64,000 bases of DNA from Mangrovimicrobium sediminis (GTDB lineage: Bacteria; Pseudomonadota; Gammaproteobacteria; Pseudomonadales; Halieaceae): contig NZ_SRLE01000006.1 in NCBI RefSeq assembly GCF_004745945.1, positions 1-64,000 of the forward strand, written 5' to 3'. Under the pieces are notes generated by a model. The model ran no database searches. It saw only the letters and a list, made by a program, of their open reading frames with translations, and was not told where the DNA came from. The first letter of the stretch is position 1. Each line of letters opens with the position of its first letter. The translations under genes were made by a program, and so were the position numbers. Positions 29,297 to 38,655 of the stretch are shown one piece after another.

Positions 29297-30544
29297 TTAC
29301 TCCGCGCCTCCCTGCGGGTTGCGACGGATCGCGGCATCCAGGGCGCGCAGCGAGCGCGAGATGTCCGGCATGTCCACCTGCACGGTGAGTGCTGCCAGCG
29401 CCTGCAATTCGGTATCCATGGCCTGTGCGGCGGCGGCATCGGTGTCGGCGAACTGCGCCACCCAGTGCCGGGCCCGCCCCAGGCTGGCCTCGTACAGCTC
29501 CTGGTTGCCGGACAGCAGCGCGACCTGGGACTGCTCCAGCAGCATGCGCAGGTTCTGCCGCACCAGGCCCTCCCACTGCGGGTCCATCAGCGCCTGCATG
29601 GGCACGTCGCGGCGACGGATCACAATGTAGTCGGAGAGTTTCTGCAGGGCCTGCTCGTAGCCCCGGCGCAGGCGCACTTTCCAATCCTGGGCCGGTTCGT
29701 CGCTGTCACTGCGCGGCGCCACCTCGGGCATCTCGAAAATACGCAGCTTGCCGGCCTGCTCGATAAGCGCGGACAGGCGTAGGTAGACGCCCTCGACATC
29801 CACCCGCGGCAGCGCGTTGAGGTCGGCGATCTCGGCAGCCACCGCGGCGCGCACCTCGTGCAGGCCCGGGTCGTCCAGTTCGGCGAGAATGCCATCGGCG
29901 CTGTGCAGCAGGGCGAGCGCGGATTGCGGGTCGCGCGCCATCAGCACGCGCTGGTTGGCCAGCCGCAGAAGGTACTGGGCCTCGGCGCGGAGCCAGCTGT
30001 TTTCATCAGTTGCGCTGATACTGTCGAGGAGTTGGGCCTGGCTTTCGATACGCCGCGACAGGGCGTCCAGCTTGCCGGCCTGGGTGGCGCGCTCGCCGTC
30101 GGCGCTGCGCCGCGCCGCGGCGATGGCGTCGCGCAGGCGGGACTCGGTCTCGGCCAGTTCGGTGTTGCCGCCACCGGCGTCGGCCTCCAGTTGCGCCACG
30201 CGCTCGGAGAGCTGGCTTTCACGCTGCAGCGCCTGCTGCAACGACCAGCCCAGGGCACCCGCCACCAGGAGCACCAGTACCAGGGCCAGCCAACCGGGAA
30301 GGGAACTGCCGCTCTTGCCGCCGTCTTTGCCGCCGCCATTCCCACCCACGTTGCTACCGGACATCGCCGCTGCGGGCTGTGCGGCGGCAGAACTGGCGGT
30401 GGCCGCGGCGCTTACTGCGGGCTCCGGCGCCGCCGCAGATGCCGGCGGCGGCTCGCTGGCCACACTGGAATCCCCTGCCCCTGTTGCTTCAGGTTCGGTC
30501 AGGTCGCCGTCTTGCACCTGCCCGTTATTGTCTTTCTCACTCAC
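29297..30544 (-). CDS. hemX: HemX, uroporphyrinogen-III C-methyltransferase-like membrane protein
   Basis: 415 aa. The N-terminal ~75 residues are low-complexity and rich in Ala, Pro and Ser. One membrane helix follows (LPGWLALVLVLLVAGALGWSL), then a coiled coil (LQRESQLSERVAQLEADAG) and a helical periplasmic domain with the HemX core (ENSWLRAEAQYLLRLANQRVLMARD). Despite the old name it has no SAM-methylase motif. The gene sits 3 nt after hemD and 3 nt before hemY, so the four genes are one transcription unit. Confidence 0.92.
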   Translation of the reverse strand: MSEKDNNGQVQDGDLTEPEATGAGDSSVASEPPPASAAAPEPAVSAAATASSAAAQPAAAMSGSNVGGNGGGKDGGKSGSSLPGWLALVLVLLVAGALGWSLQQALQRESQLSERVAQLEADAGGGNTELAETESRLRDAIAAARRSADGERATQAGKLDALSRRIESQAQLLDSISATDENSWLRAEAQYLLRLANQRVLMARDPQSALALLHSADGILAELDDPGLHEVRAAVAAEIADLNALPRVDVEGVYLRLSALIEQAGKLRIFEMPEVAPRSDSDEPAQDWKVRLRRGYEQALQKLSDYIVIRRRDVPMQALMDPQWEGLVRQNLRMLLEQSQVALLSGNQELYEASLGRARHWVAQFADTDAAAAQAMDTELQALAALTVQVDMPDISRSLRALDAAIRRNPQGGAE

Positions 30545-30547
30545 TTC

Positions 30548-31312
30548 TCAGTCTCCGGCTCGCCACTGTTGCAACGCCTGCAGCATCGCGGTGTCGGAGG
30601 CGTTGTTCGCGGTGATCACGCTGCGAAACCCCGCCTCTTGCGCCTGTGCCGCCACACGCGGCGAAGGCACGACCAGGGCAATATCCCTAAACTTAGTTGT
30701 TTCTTTCGCGCTAAGCAACGTCAGCAGGTTCTCGAGGCCCTCGCCGCTGCTGATCAAAATTGCAGCAACCGGACCCCGTGCCAGGCGCCCGGCCAGGGCG
30801 CCCGCCGGCAGTTGCGGACAGGTGCGGCGGTAGCAGGCCAGTTCGTCCACTGTCGCGCCGCGCTCGCGCAGCGCCGAGGCCAGCGTCTGGCGGCCGCCCT
30901 CGCCCTTGACGATCAGGACTTTTTCGCCCGCAACCTGCGCCAGTTCCGGGCGCGCGAGCAGGCCCTCGCTGTGCATCGCATCTCCCGGCGTCACCACAGC
31001 GAGGCCGCGTTCGGCCAACAGCGCGGCGGTGGCGTCGCCGATCGCGTACCAGGCGATACCCACCGGCAGTTGCGGCCAGTAATCGTCGATACATTCCAGG
31101 CCGAAGCGCACGGCGTTGGTGCTGATAAAGATCACATGCTGGTAGAGATCGAGGTTGAGCACGCAGCGTCGCGCGTCTGCGGAAAGCTCCGGCAGCGCCT
31201 GCAGGTCCAGCAAGGGCTGGTGGTCCACGCTGAATTGCGCACCGCGCAGTGCGTCCATCAGGGCGTCCGCCTGGCCCGCGGGACGCGTCACCAGCACCCG
31301 GGGGTCAGTCAC
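30548..31312 (-). CDS. hemD: Uroporphyrinogen-III synthase HemD
   Basis: 254 aa. Cyclises hydroxymethylbilane to uroporphyrinogen III with inversion of ring D. The GTG start at 31312 gives [18 protein letters not shown], the family N-terminus, and overlaps the hemC end by 8 nt; the upstream frame extension lies inside hemC and is rejected. Two-domain fold with [28 protein letters not shown] and the interdomain [16 protein letters not shown]. HemD proteins are poorly conserved, so position between hemC and hemX adds weight. Confidence 0.92.
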   Translation of the reverse strand: MTDPRVLVTRPAGQADALMDALRGAQFSVDHQPLLDLQALPELSADARRCVLNLDLYQHVIFISTNAVRFGLECIDDYWPQLPVGIAWYAIGDATAALLAERGLAVVTPGDAMHSEGLLARPELAQVAGEKVLIVKGEGGRQTLASALRERGATVDELACYRRTCPQLPAGALAGRLARGPVAAILISSGEGLENLLTLLSAKETTKFRDIALVVPSPRVAAQAQEAGFRSVITANNASDTAMLQALQQWRAGD

Positions 31313-32237
31313 CGCGCAGGACGGCCAGGATCTCGTCCGCCCCCTGGGCCAGCAGTTGCTCGGCCACCTGCACGCCGATCGCCTGCGCGTCCGCCGCAGC
31401 GCCCTCCACCTCTGCGCGCAGGATTTCGCCGCCGTCGGTACGGCCGACCAGGCCGCGCAGGCGCAGACGTCCGGCATCCAGCAGCTCGGCGTAACAGGCG
31501 ATGGGCACCTCGCAGCTGCCCTGCAAGCGCAGGTTCATGGCACGCTCGGCGCTGACGCGCGTCGCGGTCGGCGCGTGGTGCAGCGGTTGTAACAGCTCCA
31601 GCGTGGCGCTGTCGTCGACGCGCAGTTCGATACCCACCGCGCCCTGCCCGCCCGCCGGCAGCGACTGCTCCGGTGTGAGCCGCGCGGCAATACGCGACCG
31701 GAAGCCCAGCCGCAACAGTCCGGCGCTGGCCAGGATGATGGCGTCGAATTCACCCTCGTCGAGCTTGCGCAGCCGGGTATTGACGTTGCCGCGCAGGAAC
31801 TTCACCTGCAGGTCCGGGCGCCGCTCGCGCAACTGGCACTCTCGGCGCAGGCTGGAGGTGCCGACCACCGCGCCGGCGGGCAGCGCGTCGAAGCTGTCAT
31901 AGTGGTTGCTGACGAAGGCGTCGGTGGGGTCCTCGCGCTCGCAGATCACGCCGAGGCAGAGCCCCTCGGGAAACTCCATGGGCACGTCTTTCATCGAGTG
32001 CACGGCGATATCGGCGCTGCCGTCGAGCAACGCGGTCTCCAGTTCCTTGACGAACAGCCCCTTGCCGCCGACCTTGGCGAGCGGCACGTCGAGCAGCTTG
32101 TCGCCGCGCGAGGTCATCCCCAGCAGTTCCACTTCGAGCCCGGGATGGGCGCGCTGCAGGGCATCGCGCACGTACTCCGCCTGCCACAGGGCCAGCGGGC
32201 TCTCCCGGGTTGCGATGACCAGTGGACGCTCGCGCAT
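31305..32237 (-). CDS. hemC: Hydroxymethylbilane synthase (porphobilinogen deaminase) HemC
   Basis: 310 aa. Joins four porphobilinogen units into hydroxymethylbilane. N-terminus [18 protein letters not shown]. The catalytic Asp is in [13 protein letters not shown], the cofactor-binding Arg pair in [11 protein letters not shown], and the dipyrromethane cofactor Cys is at 242 in [13 protein letters not shown], the same number as in E. coli. First gene of hemCDXY. Upstream lies a 24-bp tandem array and algR, as in Pseudomonas where hemC follows algR. Confidence 0.97.
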   Translation of the reverse strand: MRERPLVIATRESPLALWQAEYVRDALQRAHPGLEVELLGMTSRGDKLLDVPLAKVGGKGLFVKELETALLDGSADIAVHSMKDVPMEFPEGLCLGVICEREDPTDAFVSNHYDSFDALPAGAVVGTSSLRRECQLRERRPDLQVKFLRGNVNTRLRKLDEGEFDAIILASAGLLRLGFRSRIAARLTPEQSLPAGGQGAVGIELRVDDSATLELLQPLHHAPTATRVSAERAMNLRLQGSCEVPIACYAELLDAGRLRLRGLVGRTDGGEILRAEVEGAAADAQAIGVQVAEQLLAQGADEILAVLRGD

Positions 32238-32299
32238 GCTTGTTCCTTAAGGGTGTCAGTGGGGAAGGGGCGCCATCATACCACTGCGAGCCGCACGCT

Positions 32300-32443
32300 T
32301 CAGTGCTGTTATGGGCGCCCGAGGCTGCGCCGTTACAGGCGCCCGATGCCGCGCTGTTGTGGGCGCCCGAAGCCGCGCTGTTGTGGGCGCCCGAAGCCGC
32401 GCCGTTGCGGGTGCCCGAATCAGCGCTGTGCCAGGCGCTGTTT
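32300..32443. repeat. 24-bp tandem repeat array, about six units, spanning the algR 3' end
   Basis: Units begin at 32300, 32324, 32348, 32372, 32396 and 32420. Units 3 and 4 are identical and end GGGCGCCCGAA; units 1, 2 and 5 differ at a few positions; the sixth (32420-32443) is the most divergent and contains the algR stop codon and last codons. The array therefore looks like an expansion of the algR 3' end into the algR-hemC gap. A 24-bp unit is 8 codons, so it stays open in several frames; no reading of it is convincing as a gene. Confidence 0.85.
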
Positions 32444-33169
32444 TACCGCCGGCAGCAGGCGACGGCTCACCGCTGGCGTCACCGCTACATCCGCCAGCAC
32501 CGCCTGCCACTGGCCGTCGTCGGTTTTCTCCAGGCGTTGTACATAGCGCAGCGCCACCAGCGCGTTGCGATGCACGCGCACGAAGCTTTCGGCGAACTCT
32601 TCCTCGAGGTCCTTGAGTGTGTCCGGCAGCAACAGTTCCCGCTGCGGCGAGATTGCCGAGACATACTTCTGGCCGGCAATGAAACAGCGGATGTTCTCCA
32701 CCGGCTCCGATTCGAAGCCTCGGTGCGTGGTGCTGCTGACCGCGGTGCGCCCCGCCTCCGGGTTCGCCGCTTCGGCCTCGCCGTTGTCGCGCAGGCTCGC
32801 CAGTTGCAGGCGATTGACTCGCGATGCGCCGGCCAGGGCCTGCTCCAGCGCCGCCTCGCGCACCGGCTTGAGCAGATAGGCGACGGCCTGGTGCTGCAGG
32901 GCCTGCAGCGCGTACTCGTCGTAGGCGGTACAGAACACCACTGCCGGCGGGGCCGGGCGCTGGGCCGCAAGCGCCGCCACCTCGATGCCGTCCACCTCGG
33001 GCATGCGGATATCCAGCAGCAGCAGGTCCGGTTCGTTGGCGTCCAGCATCGCCAGCGCCTCGCGGCCACCGCCGGCCTGCAACAGTTCATCGTCGGGGCA
33101 CAGCCGCGACAACAGACGCAGCAGGCGCTCGCGGGCCAGCGGTTCGTCGTCGACTACCAGGATCTTCAC
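32420..33169 (-). CDS. algR: LytTR-type response regulator AlgR
   Basis: 249 aa. Receiver domain with VDDEP near the N-terminus, phosphoacceptor Asp53 in LLLLDIRMPEVDG, FCTAYDEYALQALQHQAVAYLLKPV and its Lys. Residues ~135-245 form a LytTR DNA-binding domain (RCFIAGQKYVSAISPQRELLL, SFVRVHRNALVALRYVQRLEK). AlgR in Pseudomonas controls alginate, type IV pili and rhamnolipids. Its start overlaps the algZ stop by 4 nt, a coupled two-component pair. Confidence 0.93.
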   Translation of the reverse strand: MKILVVDDEPLARERLLRLLSRLCPDDELLQAGGGREALAMLDANEPDLLLLDIRMPEVDGIEVAALAAQRPAPPAVVFCTAYDEYALQALQHQAVAYLLKPVREAALEQALAGASRVNRLQLASLRDNGEAEAANPEAGRTAVSSTTHRGFESEPVENIRCFIAGQKYVSAISPQRELLLPDTLKDLEEEFAESFVRVHRNALVALRYVQRLEKTDDGQWQAVLADVAVTPAVSRRLLPAVKQRLAQR

Positions 33170-34224
33170 AGGCGCTGCCCCGGCTCATAGGCCAGCTCGA
33201 CGCGGAAGAATCCCGGCCCGGGATGCACGCTGAGCCCGGCATCGCCGCCATAGATCGCCTGCAGCCGCTGGGCCACGTTATCCAGGCCGATGCGATGGCC
33301 ACTGGCACTGGCCCCGCCGCCCGGCACCGGGTTCTCCACCACCGCGCACACGCGCTCGCCCTCGCGGCGCACGGCGACCAGGATGCGCCCACCGGCGGGA
33401 ATCTGCGCCACGCCATGGTAGACGGCATTCTCTACCAGGGGCTGCAGCACCAGGCTTGGCATGGGTGCAGCGCCGACGCCTTCTTCGACTTGCCACTCGA
33501 CCTCCAGGCGCTCGCCCAGGCGCAACTGCTCGATGCCCAGGTAGAGTTCGCACATGCGCAACTCGTCGGCCACGCTGGTATCCGCTTCGCTCTCCTTGAG
33601 GCTGGCGCGAAACAGTTCCGCGAGGTCCTCCACCGCCTGCTCCGCTGCCTCCGGTCGCGAGACGATCAGGCTGGCAATACTGTTGAGCGTATTGAACAGG
33701 AAGTGCGGGCGGATGCGCGCACGCAGCGAGTCCAGCCGCGCACGGGATTCGAGTTGTTCACGCAGGCGCAACTGCTGCTGCAGGTAGAAGTAGCGCAACA
33801 CGATACCGGCGAGCACCCCCGACACCAGCAGGTTGCGCAGCAGCCACATCCAGCGGCCGTCGGTGGCGAACAGCCAGGGAAACAGCTCCAGCGACAGCAG
33901 CCCGACCCCGGTAGTCACCAGCGCCACAACGGCAAAACTCGCGGCACTGGCCAGCGGCAGGCTGAGCCGATTGAGATAGCTGCGCGACGCACACAGGAAC
34001 AGCGCGCTGACCAGCACGACCCACTGCACCAGCAGCGAACTGAAGGCGAGCAGGTTCCAGTCGAACTGCAGCAGCGAGCTGTGGGCCAGGGTAAAAACCA
34101 GGACCATCAGTTCGCTGAGCAGGACCATCAAGAGGACCGGGCGAGGCCCGCAAAGATCCGGAATGAAATAGTCGCCCGTGGGCTGCCTCGCCCCTTGTTG
34201 TTGTTCGATACGCGCAGGCTGCAT
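33166..34224 (-). CDS. algZ: LytS-type sensor histidine kinase AlgZ/FimS
   Basis: 352 aa. The start at 34224 (MQPARIEQQQGARQPTGDYFIPDLCGPRPVL) is preferred over an upstream ATG at 34287. Residues ~35-145 hold four membrane helices. The His_kinase domain (PF06580) has RIRPHFLFNTLNSIASLI (phospho-His), and the ATPase part has LVLQPLVENAVYHGV (N box) and HRIGLDNVAQRLQAIYG (G box). No periplasmic sensor domain is obvious, as in Pseudomonas AlgZ. Cotranscribed with algR and divergent from argH. Confidence 0.92.
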   Translation of the reverse strand: MQPARIEQQQGARQPTGDYFIPDLCGPRPVLLMVLLSELMVLVFTLAHSSLLQFDWNLLAFSSLLVQWVVLVSALFLCASRSYLNRLSLPLASAASFAVVALVTTGVGLLSLELFPWLFATDGRWMWLLRNLLVSGVLAGIVLRYFYLQQQLRLREQLESRARLDSLRARIRPHFLFNTLNSIASLIVSRPEAAEQAVEDLAELFRASLKESEADTSVADELRMCELYLGIEQLRLGERLEVEWQVEEGVGAAPMPSLVLQPLVENAVYHGVAQIPAGGRILVAVRREGERVCAVVENPVPGGGASASGHRIGLDNVAQRLQAIYGGDAGLSVHPGPGFFRVELAYEPGQRL

Positions 34225-34249
34225 GTACTCGGTTCCCCACCGACATAGC

Positions 34250-34258
34250 TGGTATACT
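34250..34258 (+). promoter_or_regulatory. Candidate extended -10 promoter for argH
   Basis: TGGTATACT matches the extended -10 pattern TGnTATAnT. No good -35 is visible. It would give a ~140-nt leader before the argH ATG at 34402 and lies within 35 bp of the divergent algZ start. Confidence 0.35.
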
Positions 34259-34401
34259 TGCATCCCTTTCCGGTCCGGACAAGCCAAAACAGGTGTTTCC
34301 GCGACCCGGCCCAGCAGACCACAGGACGTCTCACACGAGAGTTCTCACCGGGAATTTCCCACCTGGGACTTTGCACAGAGGACTTTTAACAGGACAAACG
34401 C

Positions 34402-35805
34402 ATGAGCAAGCAAGAGCAAACCAGCAAACTCTGGGGCGGACGGTTCGCCGAGGCGACCGACAGCTTCGTGCAGCGCTTTACCGCCTCGGTGAGCTTCGAC
34501 CAGCGCATGGCGCTGGAAGACATTCGCGGCTCGCTGGCTCACGCCGGCATGCTCGCCGCAGTGGGTGTGCTCAGCGCGAAAGAACTGCAACAGATCCAGC
34601 AGGGCCTGGCGCAGATCGAGGGCGAGATCGCCGACGGCAGCTTCACCTGGTCGGTGGAACTCGAAGACGTGCACATGAACATCGAGGCGCGGCTCACCGA
34701 ACTCATCGGCATTACCGGTAAAAAGCTGCACACCGGGCGTTCGCGCAACGACCAGGTCGCCACGGACATCCGCCTGTACCTGCGCGGCGCCTGCGACGCC
34801 ATCGCCGCCGAGCTCACCCGCTTGCAGACCGGCGTGGTCGGCCTGGCCGCAGCCCACAGCGAGACCGTGATGCCCGGCTTCACCCACCTGCAGACGGCAC
34901 AGCCGGTCGCCTTCGGTCACCACCTGCTGGCCTGGAACGAAATGCTGGAACGCGACTACAGCCGGCTGCTGGACTGCCGTGCGCGCATGAACCGCTCGCC
35001 ACTGGGAGCCGCCGCCCTGGCCGGCACCACCTACCCCATCGACCGCGCCCACACTGCCAGCGCGCTGGGCTTCGACGCGCCGACCGAGAATTCACTGGAC
35101 TCGGTGTCCGATCGCGACTTCGCCATCGAGTTCTGCGCATTTGCCGCACTGCTCATGACGCACCTGTCGCGCATGTCCGAAGAACTGGTGATCTGGACCT
35201 CGGCGCAGTTCAACTTTGTCGAGCTGCCGGATCGTTTCTGTACCGGTTCATCGATCATGCCGCAGAAGAAAAACCCGGACGTGCCCGAGCTGGTGCGCGG
35301 CAAGGTGGGCAGGGTCAACGGCCACCTGGTATCGCTGCTGACGCTGATGAAAAGCCAGCCGCTGGCCTACAACAAGGACAACCAGGAAGACAAGGAACCC
35401 CTGTTCGACACCGTGGACACGGTACTCGACAGCCTGCGCGCCTTCGCCGACATGGTGCCGGCGATCCGCCCGCGCATCGAGGTCATGCGCGAGGCGGCCC
35501 GGCGCGGCTTCTCCACCGCCACCGACCTGGCCGATTACCTGGTGCGCAAGGGTTTGCCGTTCCGCGATGCCCACGAAGTGGTCGGCAAAGCGGTGGCTCA
35601 CGGTGTGGAGAGCGGCAAGGACCTGGCCGAGATGGACCTCGCAACCCTGCGCGGCTTCCACCCGGACATCGGCGAGGACGTCTACGAAGTGCTTACGCTG
35701 GAGGGCTCAATCGCCGCCCGCGACCACCTCGGCGGCACCGCGCCGCGCCAGGTAGTGGCCGCTGCCGAGCGCGCGGCGCAGCGACTGGCGGCGCGCGCGC
35801 ACTAG
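34402..35805 (+). CDS. argH: Argininosuccinate lyase ArgH
   Basis: 467 aa. Final step of arginine synthesis: argininosuccinate to arginine and fumarate. N-terminus [28 protein letters not shown], then [27 protein letters not shown], the catalytic-loop signature [20 protein letters not shown], and [13 protein letters not shown] near the C-terminus. Standard length. Next to algZ, as in Pseudomonas. Confidence 0.97.
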   Translation: MSKQEQTSKLWGGRFAEATDSFVQRFTASVSFDQRMALEDIRGSLAHAGMLAAVGVLSAKELQQIQQGLAQIEGEIADGSFTWSVELEDVHMNIEARLTELIGITGKKLHTGRSRNDQVATDIRLYLRGACDAIAAELTRLQTGVVGLAAAHSETVMPGFTHLQTAQPVAFGHHLLAWNEMLERDYSRLLDCRARMNRSPLGAAALAGTTYPIDRAHTASALGFDAPTENSLDSVSDRDFAIEFCAFAALLMTHLSRMSEELVIWTSAQFNFVELPDRFCTGSSIMPQKKNPDVPELVRGKVGRVNGHLVSLLTLMKSQPLAYNKDNQEDKEPLFDTVDTVLDSLRAFADMVPAIRPRIEVMREAARRGFSTATDLADYLVRKGLPFRDAHEVVGKAVAHGVESGKDLAEMDLATLRGFHPDIGEDVYEVLTLEGSIAARDHLGGTAPRQVVAAAERAAQRLAARAH

Positions 35806-35826
35806 CGCCGCGCTGCCCCGGAACCG

Positions 35827-36828
35827 TTAAGGACGCGCCGCTGGCCGGTAGCGAAAGCTCGCCAGCAGAGTCACGTCGGGGGCGGTCTCGGTAGCCAGGT
35901 CCTCGGCGATGGCGAGTTCCACTTCCCACCGCGCATCGGCGCGCCAGCGCAGGCCGGCACTACCGAGCAGCGCGTCCTCACCAAGCCCCTTGATCGCGCT
36001 GTCCGCCGGCGCCGCGTGGGCGTCCAGTTGCAACAGCAGGGCCCAGTGCCTGACGAACCACCAGTCCATCCCCAGACCGGCGAACCACAGGTCACGCTCC
36101 TGCACCTCTGGCAGCAGGTCGCCCCGCCCCGCGTGCAACAGGCCGAACTGCCCGTAAAGATCGAAACTGTCGGTAACGGCGGCGCTACCGCGCAGGGCCA
36201 GCCATGCATCGTCCGCGCCGCTGCCGAGAAATTGCTGCGCATCCGCCACCCCGAATTTATAGCCGAGGGAGAGCGACAAAGCCGAGCGTTCGCCGTGGTA
36301 AAAGCGATGGCTCAGCGCCAGTGACGGGTCGCCAAAGCCGCTGCGCTCGTCCTGTAACAGGAAATCGTCGGTGGCGCTGAAGGGATCGCTGCGATAGCCG
36401 TAGCTCAACTGGTCGTCGGCAACCCGCGAGCGTCCACCATCGGTGTTATTCCACAACTGGTGCCACTGTTCGATCGGCCCGTCCAGGTGGCCGCCGCTGT
36501 GGCGCAGCCAGGGCAGTTCGAGCTGTATCTCCCAGTCCGGCGCCAGGCCGAAGCGCCACTCCAGCGCCAGGCGCCCGGTCTCGCCATCGAAGTTGAGCAG
36601 TTCGTCGCCGCGCTCCTCTGATACGTAGTGACTGGCGAGCGAGCCGTGTAGCGCGAGCTGCCAGTGGCCGGCGGCGGCGCGTGTGTCGCCGCGCAGCGCC
36701 GGCAGGCCGAACAGGCCGGCCACCGGGCCGGTGTTCCTGATATATAGCGCCTCCCCCGCGAGCAGGGGCTGGGTAGCGGCAAGCAGCACACCCAGGGCAA
36801 GGTAACGGGCTGCAGCCCTCACTGCCAT
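35827..36828 (-). CDS. DUF3187 family outer-membrane-like protein
   Basis: 333 aa. A signal peptide (~1-24, cleavage after LLAG) is followed by the DUF3187 N-terminal motif LYIRNTGPVAGLFGLPALRGD. The rest shows alternating aromatic beta strands (GRLALEWRFGLAPDWEIQLELPWLRHSGG, FDLYGQFGLLHAG, WEVELAIAEDLA) ending in a C-terminal strand LASFRYRP, consistent with a small outer-membrane beta barrel. Its start overlaps the end of cyaY by 10 bp, suggesting cotranscription. Function unknown. Confidence 0.85.
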   Translation of the reverse strand: MAVRAAARYLALGVLLAATQPLLAGEALYIRNTGPVAGLFGLPALRGDTRAAAGHWQLALHGSLASHYVSEERGDELLNFDGETGRLALEWRFGLAPDWEIQLELPWLRHSGGHLDGPIEQWHQLWNNTDGGRSRVADDQLSYGYRSDPFSATDDFLLQDERSGFGDPSLALSHRFYHGERSALSLSLGYKFGVADAQQFLGSGADDAWLALRGSAAVTDSFDLYGQFGLLHAGRGDLLPEVQERDLWFAGLGMDWWFVRHWALLLQLDAHAAPADSAIKGLGEDALLGSAGLRWRADARWEVELAIAEDLATETAPDVTLLASFRYRPAARP

Positions 36829-37139
36829 GCGAACTTAACGCCGCCCTGCTGCCGCATCTGCTCGACGACGAAGGGCCGCAACAGGCTGCCGTCGCGGGTG
36901 TTGCGCCAGTCGCCCGCATCGGGGTCGTACTCGTAGTGGAACCCGCCGCTGCGGCAGGCCAGCCACAGCTGGCGCACCGGCGGCTGCCGGCTGAACACCA
37001 TGCTGGTGCCGTTGGTGAAAGTAATCGTGAGGACGCCACCACCGGTTTCGTAGTCGAGGTCGTCGTCGACGGCATCCAGCGCTTCCTCGACAGCGGCGTA
37101 GGTGTCCTCTACCCGCGCGTCGTACTCAGGATCTGACAT
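36819..37139 (-). CDS. cyaY: Frataxin-like iron donor protein CyaY
   Basis: 106 aa. Frataxin fold; regulates Fe-S cluster assembly with IscS and binds iron on an acidic ridge. The N-terminal acidic helix YDARVEDTYAAVEEALDAVDDDLDYE is followed by the beta sheet GVLTITFTNGTSMVFSRQPPVRQLWLA and GGFHYEYDPDAGDWRNTRDG. Length matches E. coli CyaY (106). Divergent from lptM-lysA, a conserved arrangement. Confidence 0.95.
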   Translation of the reverse strand: MSDPEYDARVEDTYAAVEEALDAVDDDLDYETGGGVLTITFTNGTSMVFSRQPPVRQLWLACRSGGFHYEYDPDAGDWRNTRDGSLLRPFVVEQMRQQGGVKFAWQ

Positions 37140-37172
37140 GGCATTTCCTACCGGGGTTTAAAAGCAGCGGCC

Positions 37173-37201
37173 ATCATAAGGTCTGCTCGCCTGCGTGACT
37201 A
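37173..37201 (-). promoter_or_regulatory. Candidate sigma-70 promoter for cyaY
   Basis: On the minus strand, TAGTCA (37196-37201) and TATGAT (37173-37178) are 17 bp apart, 4 of 6 and 5 of 6 to consensus. It lies 34 nt upstream of the cyaY ATG. A TATACT hexamer at 37210-37215 on the plus strand may serve lptM-lysA. Confidence 0.5.
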
Positions 37202-37243
37202 CCGGCGGGTATACTTGGCGCTTTTATGTCTCCGGAAAACTGC

Positions 37244-37384
37244 ATGCGCCTGCTCGCCTCACTACTGCTTCTTGCCCTGCTCGGCGGTTGCGGCCAGATG
37301 GGCCCGCTGTATATGCCCGGCGAGCCGGCCACGGCAGACGATGGCTCGGGCGGCCGGGCGCCGGACGACGCGACCAACGACTAG
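37244..37384 (+). CDS. lptM: LptM (YifL/LppL)-type small lipoprotein
   Basis: 46 aa, easily missed because it is so short. The sequence begins MRLLASLLLLALLGGCGQMG, with a lipobox LGGC (Cys16) followed at once by the family motif GQMGPLYMP, then an acidic, disordered tail. GGAAAA precedes the ATG at 37244; an in-frame ATG at 37226 is possible but less likely. LptM helps maturation of the LPS transporter LptD in E. coli. It ends 9 nt before lysA, the conserved cyaY/lptM/lysA(dapF) order. Confidence 0.9.
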   Translation: MRLLASLLLLALLGGCGQMGPLYMPGEPATADDGSGGRAPDDATND

Positions 37385-37393
37385 AACATCCGA

Positions 37394-38650
37394 ATGTCCT
37401 GCTTCAATTATATCGACGGTGAACTGCACGCCGAGGCTGTTCCGGTGCGGCGTATCGCCGAACAGTACGGCACCCCCTGCTACATCTACTCGCGACGCGC
37501 GCTGGAAACCGCCCTGGGCGACTACCAGTCGGCGCTCGCCGGTTGCGATCACCTGATCTGCTACGCGGTCAAGGCCAACTCCAGCCTCGCCGTGCTCGAC
37601 ACCCTCGCGCGTTGCGGCGCCGGTTTCGACATCGTCTCGGTGGGCGAACTGGAACGCGTGATCGCCGCCGGCGGCGACCCGGCGCGCGTGGTGTTCTCCG
37701 GGGTCGGCAAGCGCGCCGACGAGATGGCCCGTGCGCTGGAAGCGGGCATCGCCTGCTTCAACCTCGAGTCCGCCGCGGAACTGGAGGTCCTGGCCCGGGT
37801 GGCCGAACAGTGCGGACGGAGGGCGCCGGTATCGGTGCGCGTGAATCCCGATGTGGACGCGAAGACCCACCCCTATATCTCTACCGGCCTGAAAGAGAAC
37901 AAATTCGGCGTCAGCGTGGACGAGGCACTGCGCGTGTACCAACGCGCCGCTGAACTGGAGTGGATAGAGGTGATCGGCATCGATTGCCATATCGGTTCCC
38001 AGCTCACCCAGGTCAGCCCGTTCATCGACGCACTGCGTCGCCTGCTGGCCCTGGTCGACCAGCTCGCCGGCCTCGGCATCACCCTGCACCACCTCGATCT
38101 GGGCGGCGGCCTCGGCGTGCGTTATGCGGACGAGACCCCGCCGGCGGTGGCGGACTATATCGCCGCGGTGCGCGCGGAACTCGGCGAACGCCCGCTCAAG
38201 CTGGTGTTCGAACCCGGCCGCTCGATCGCCGCAAATGCCGGCATACTGCTCACCCGCGTGGAATACCTGAAGCAGACGCCGGAGCACAATTTCGCCCTGG
38301 TCGACGCGGCCATGAACGACCTGCTGCGCCCGTCCCTTTACCAGGTCTGGATGGACATCCGCAATGCCAGCGAGGATGAAGCTGGCGAGCGCGCCAGCTG
38401 GGATATTGTCGGCCCGGTCTGCGAGACCGGCGACTTTCTCGGCAAACAGCGCGAACTGAGCGTGGCCACCGGCGACCTGCTGGCGGTATTCGGCGCCGGC
38501 GCCTACGGCTTCGCCATGAGCTCCAACTACAACACCCGCCCGCGCGCGGCCGAGGTCATGGTCGATGGCAACCAGCTGCACCTGGCCCGCGAGCGCGAGC
38601 AACTCGCCGACCTGCTGCGCGGCGAACACCGCTTGCCCGGCCAGGACTAG
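37394..38650 (+). CDS. lysA: Diaminopimelate decarboxylase LysA
   Basis: 418 aa, PLP enzyme of fold type III; last step of lysine synthesis. PLP Lys in [13 protein letters not shown], then [17 protein letters not shown], the His in [30 protein letters not shown], and the catalytic Cys region [12 protein letters not shown]. Followed 5 nt later by dapF, whose product acts just before LysA in the pathway. Confidence 0.97.
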   Translation: MSCFNYIDGELHAEAVPVRRIAEQYGTPCYIYSRRALETALGDYQSALAGCDHLICYAVKANSSLAVLDTLARCGAGFDIVSVGELERVIAAGGDPARVVFSGVGKRADEMARALEAGIACFNLESAAELEVLARVAEQCGRRAPVSVRVNPDVDAKTHPYISTGLKENKFGVSVDEALRVYQRAAELEWIEVIGIDCHIGSQLTQVSPFIDALRRLLALVDQLAGLGITLHHLDLGGGLGVRYADETPPAVADYIAAVRAELGERPLKLVFEPGRSIAANAGILLTRVEYLKQTPEHNFALVDAAMNDLLRPSLYQVWMDIRNASEDEAGERASWDIVGPVCETGDFLGKQRELSVATGDLLAVFGAGAYGFAMSSNYNTRPRAAEVMVDGNQLHLAREREQLADLLRGEHRLPGQD

Positions 38651-38655
38651 CTGCG

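Noticed and set aside
32222-33190. Plus-strand frame reading the 24-bp array as repeats of LLWAPEAA
   Set aside because: It runs antisense through algR, and the repeat is open in several frames simply because its length is a multiple of three.
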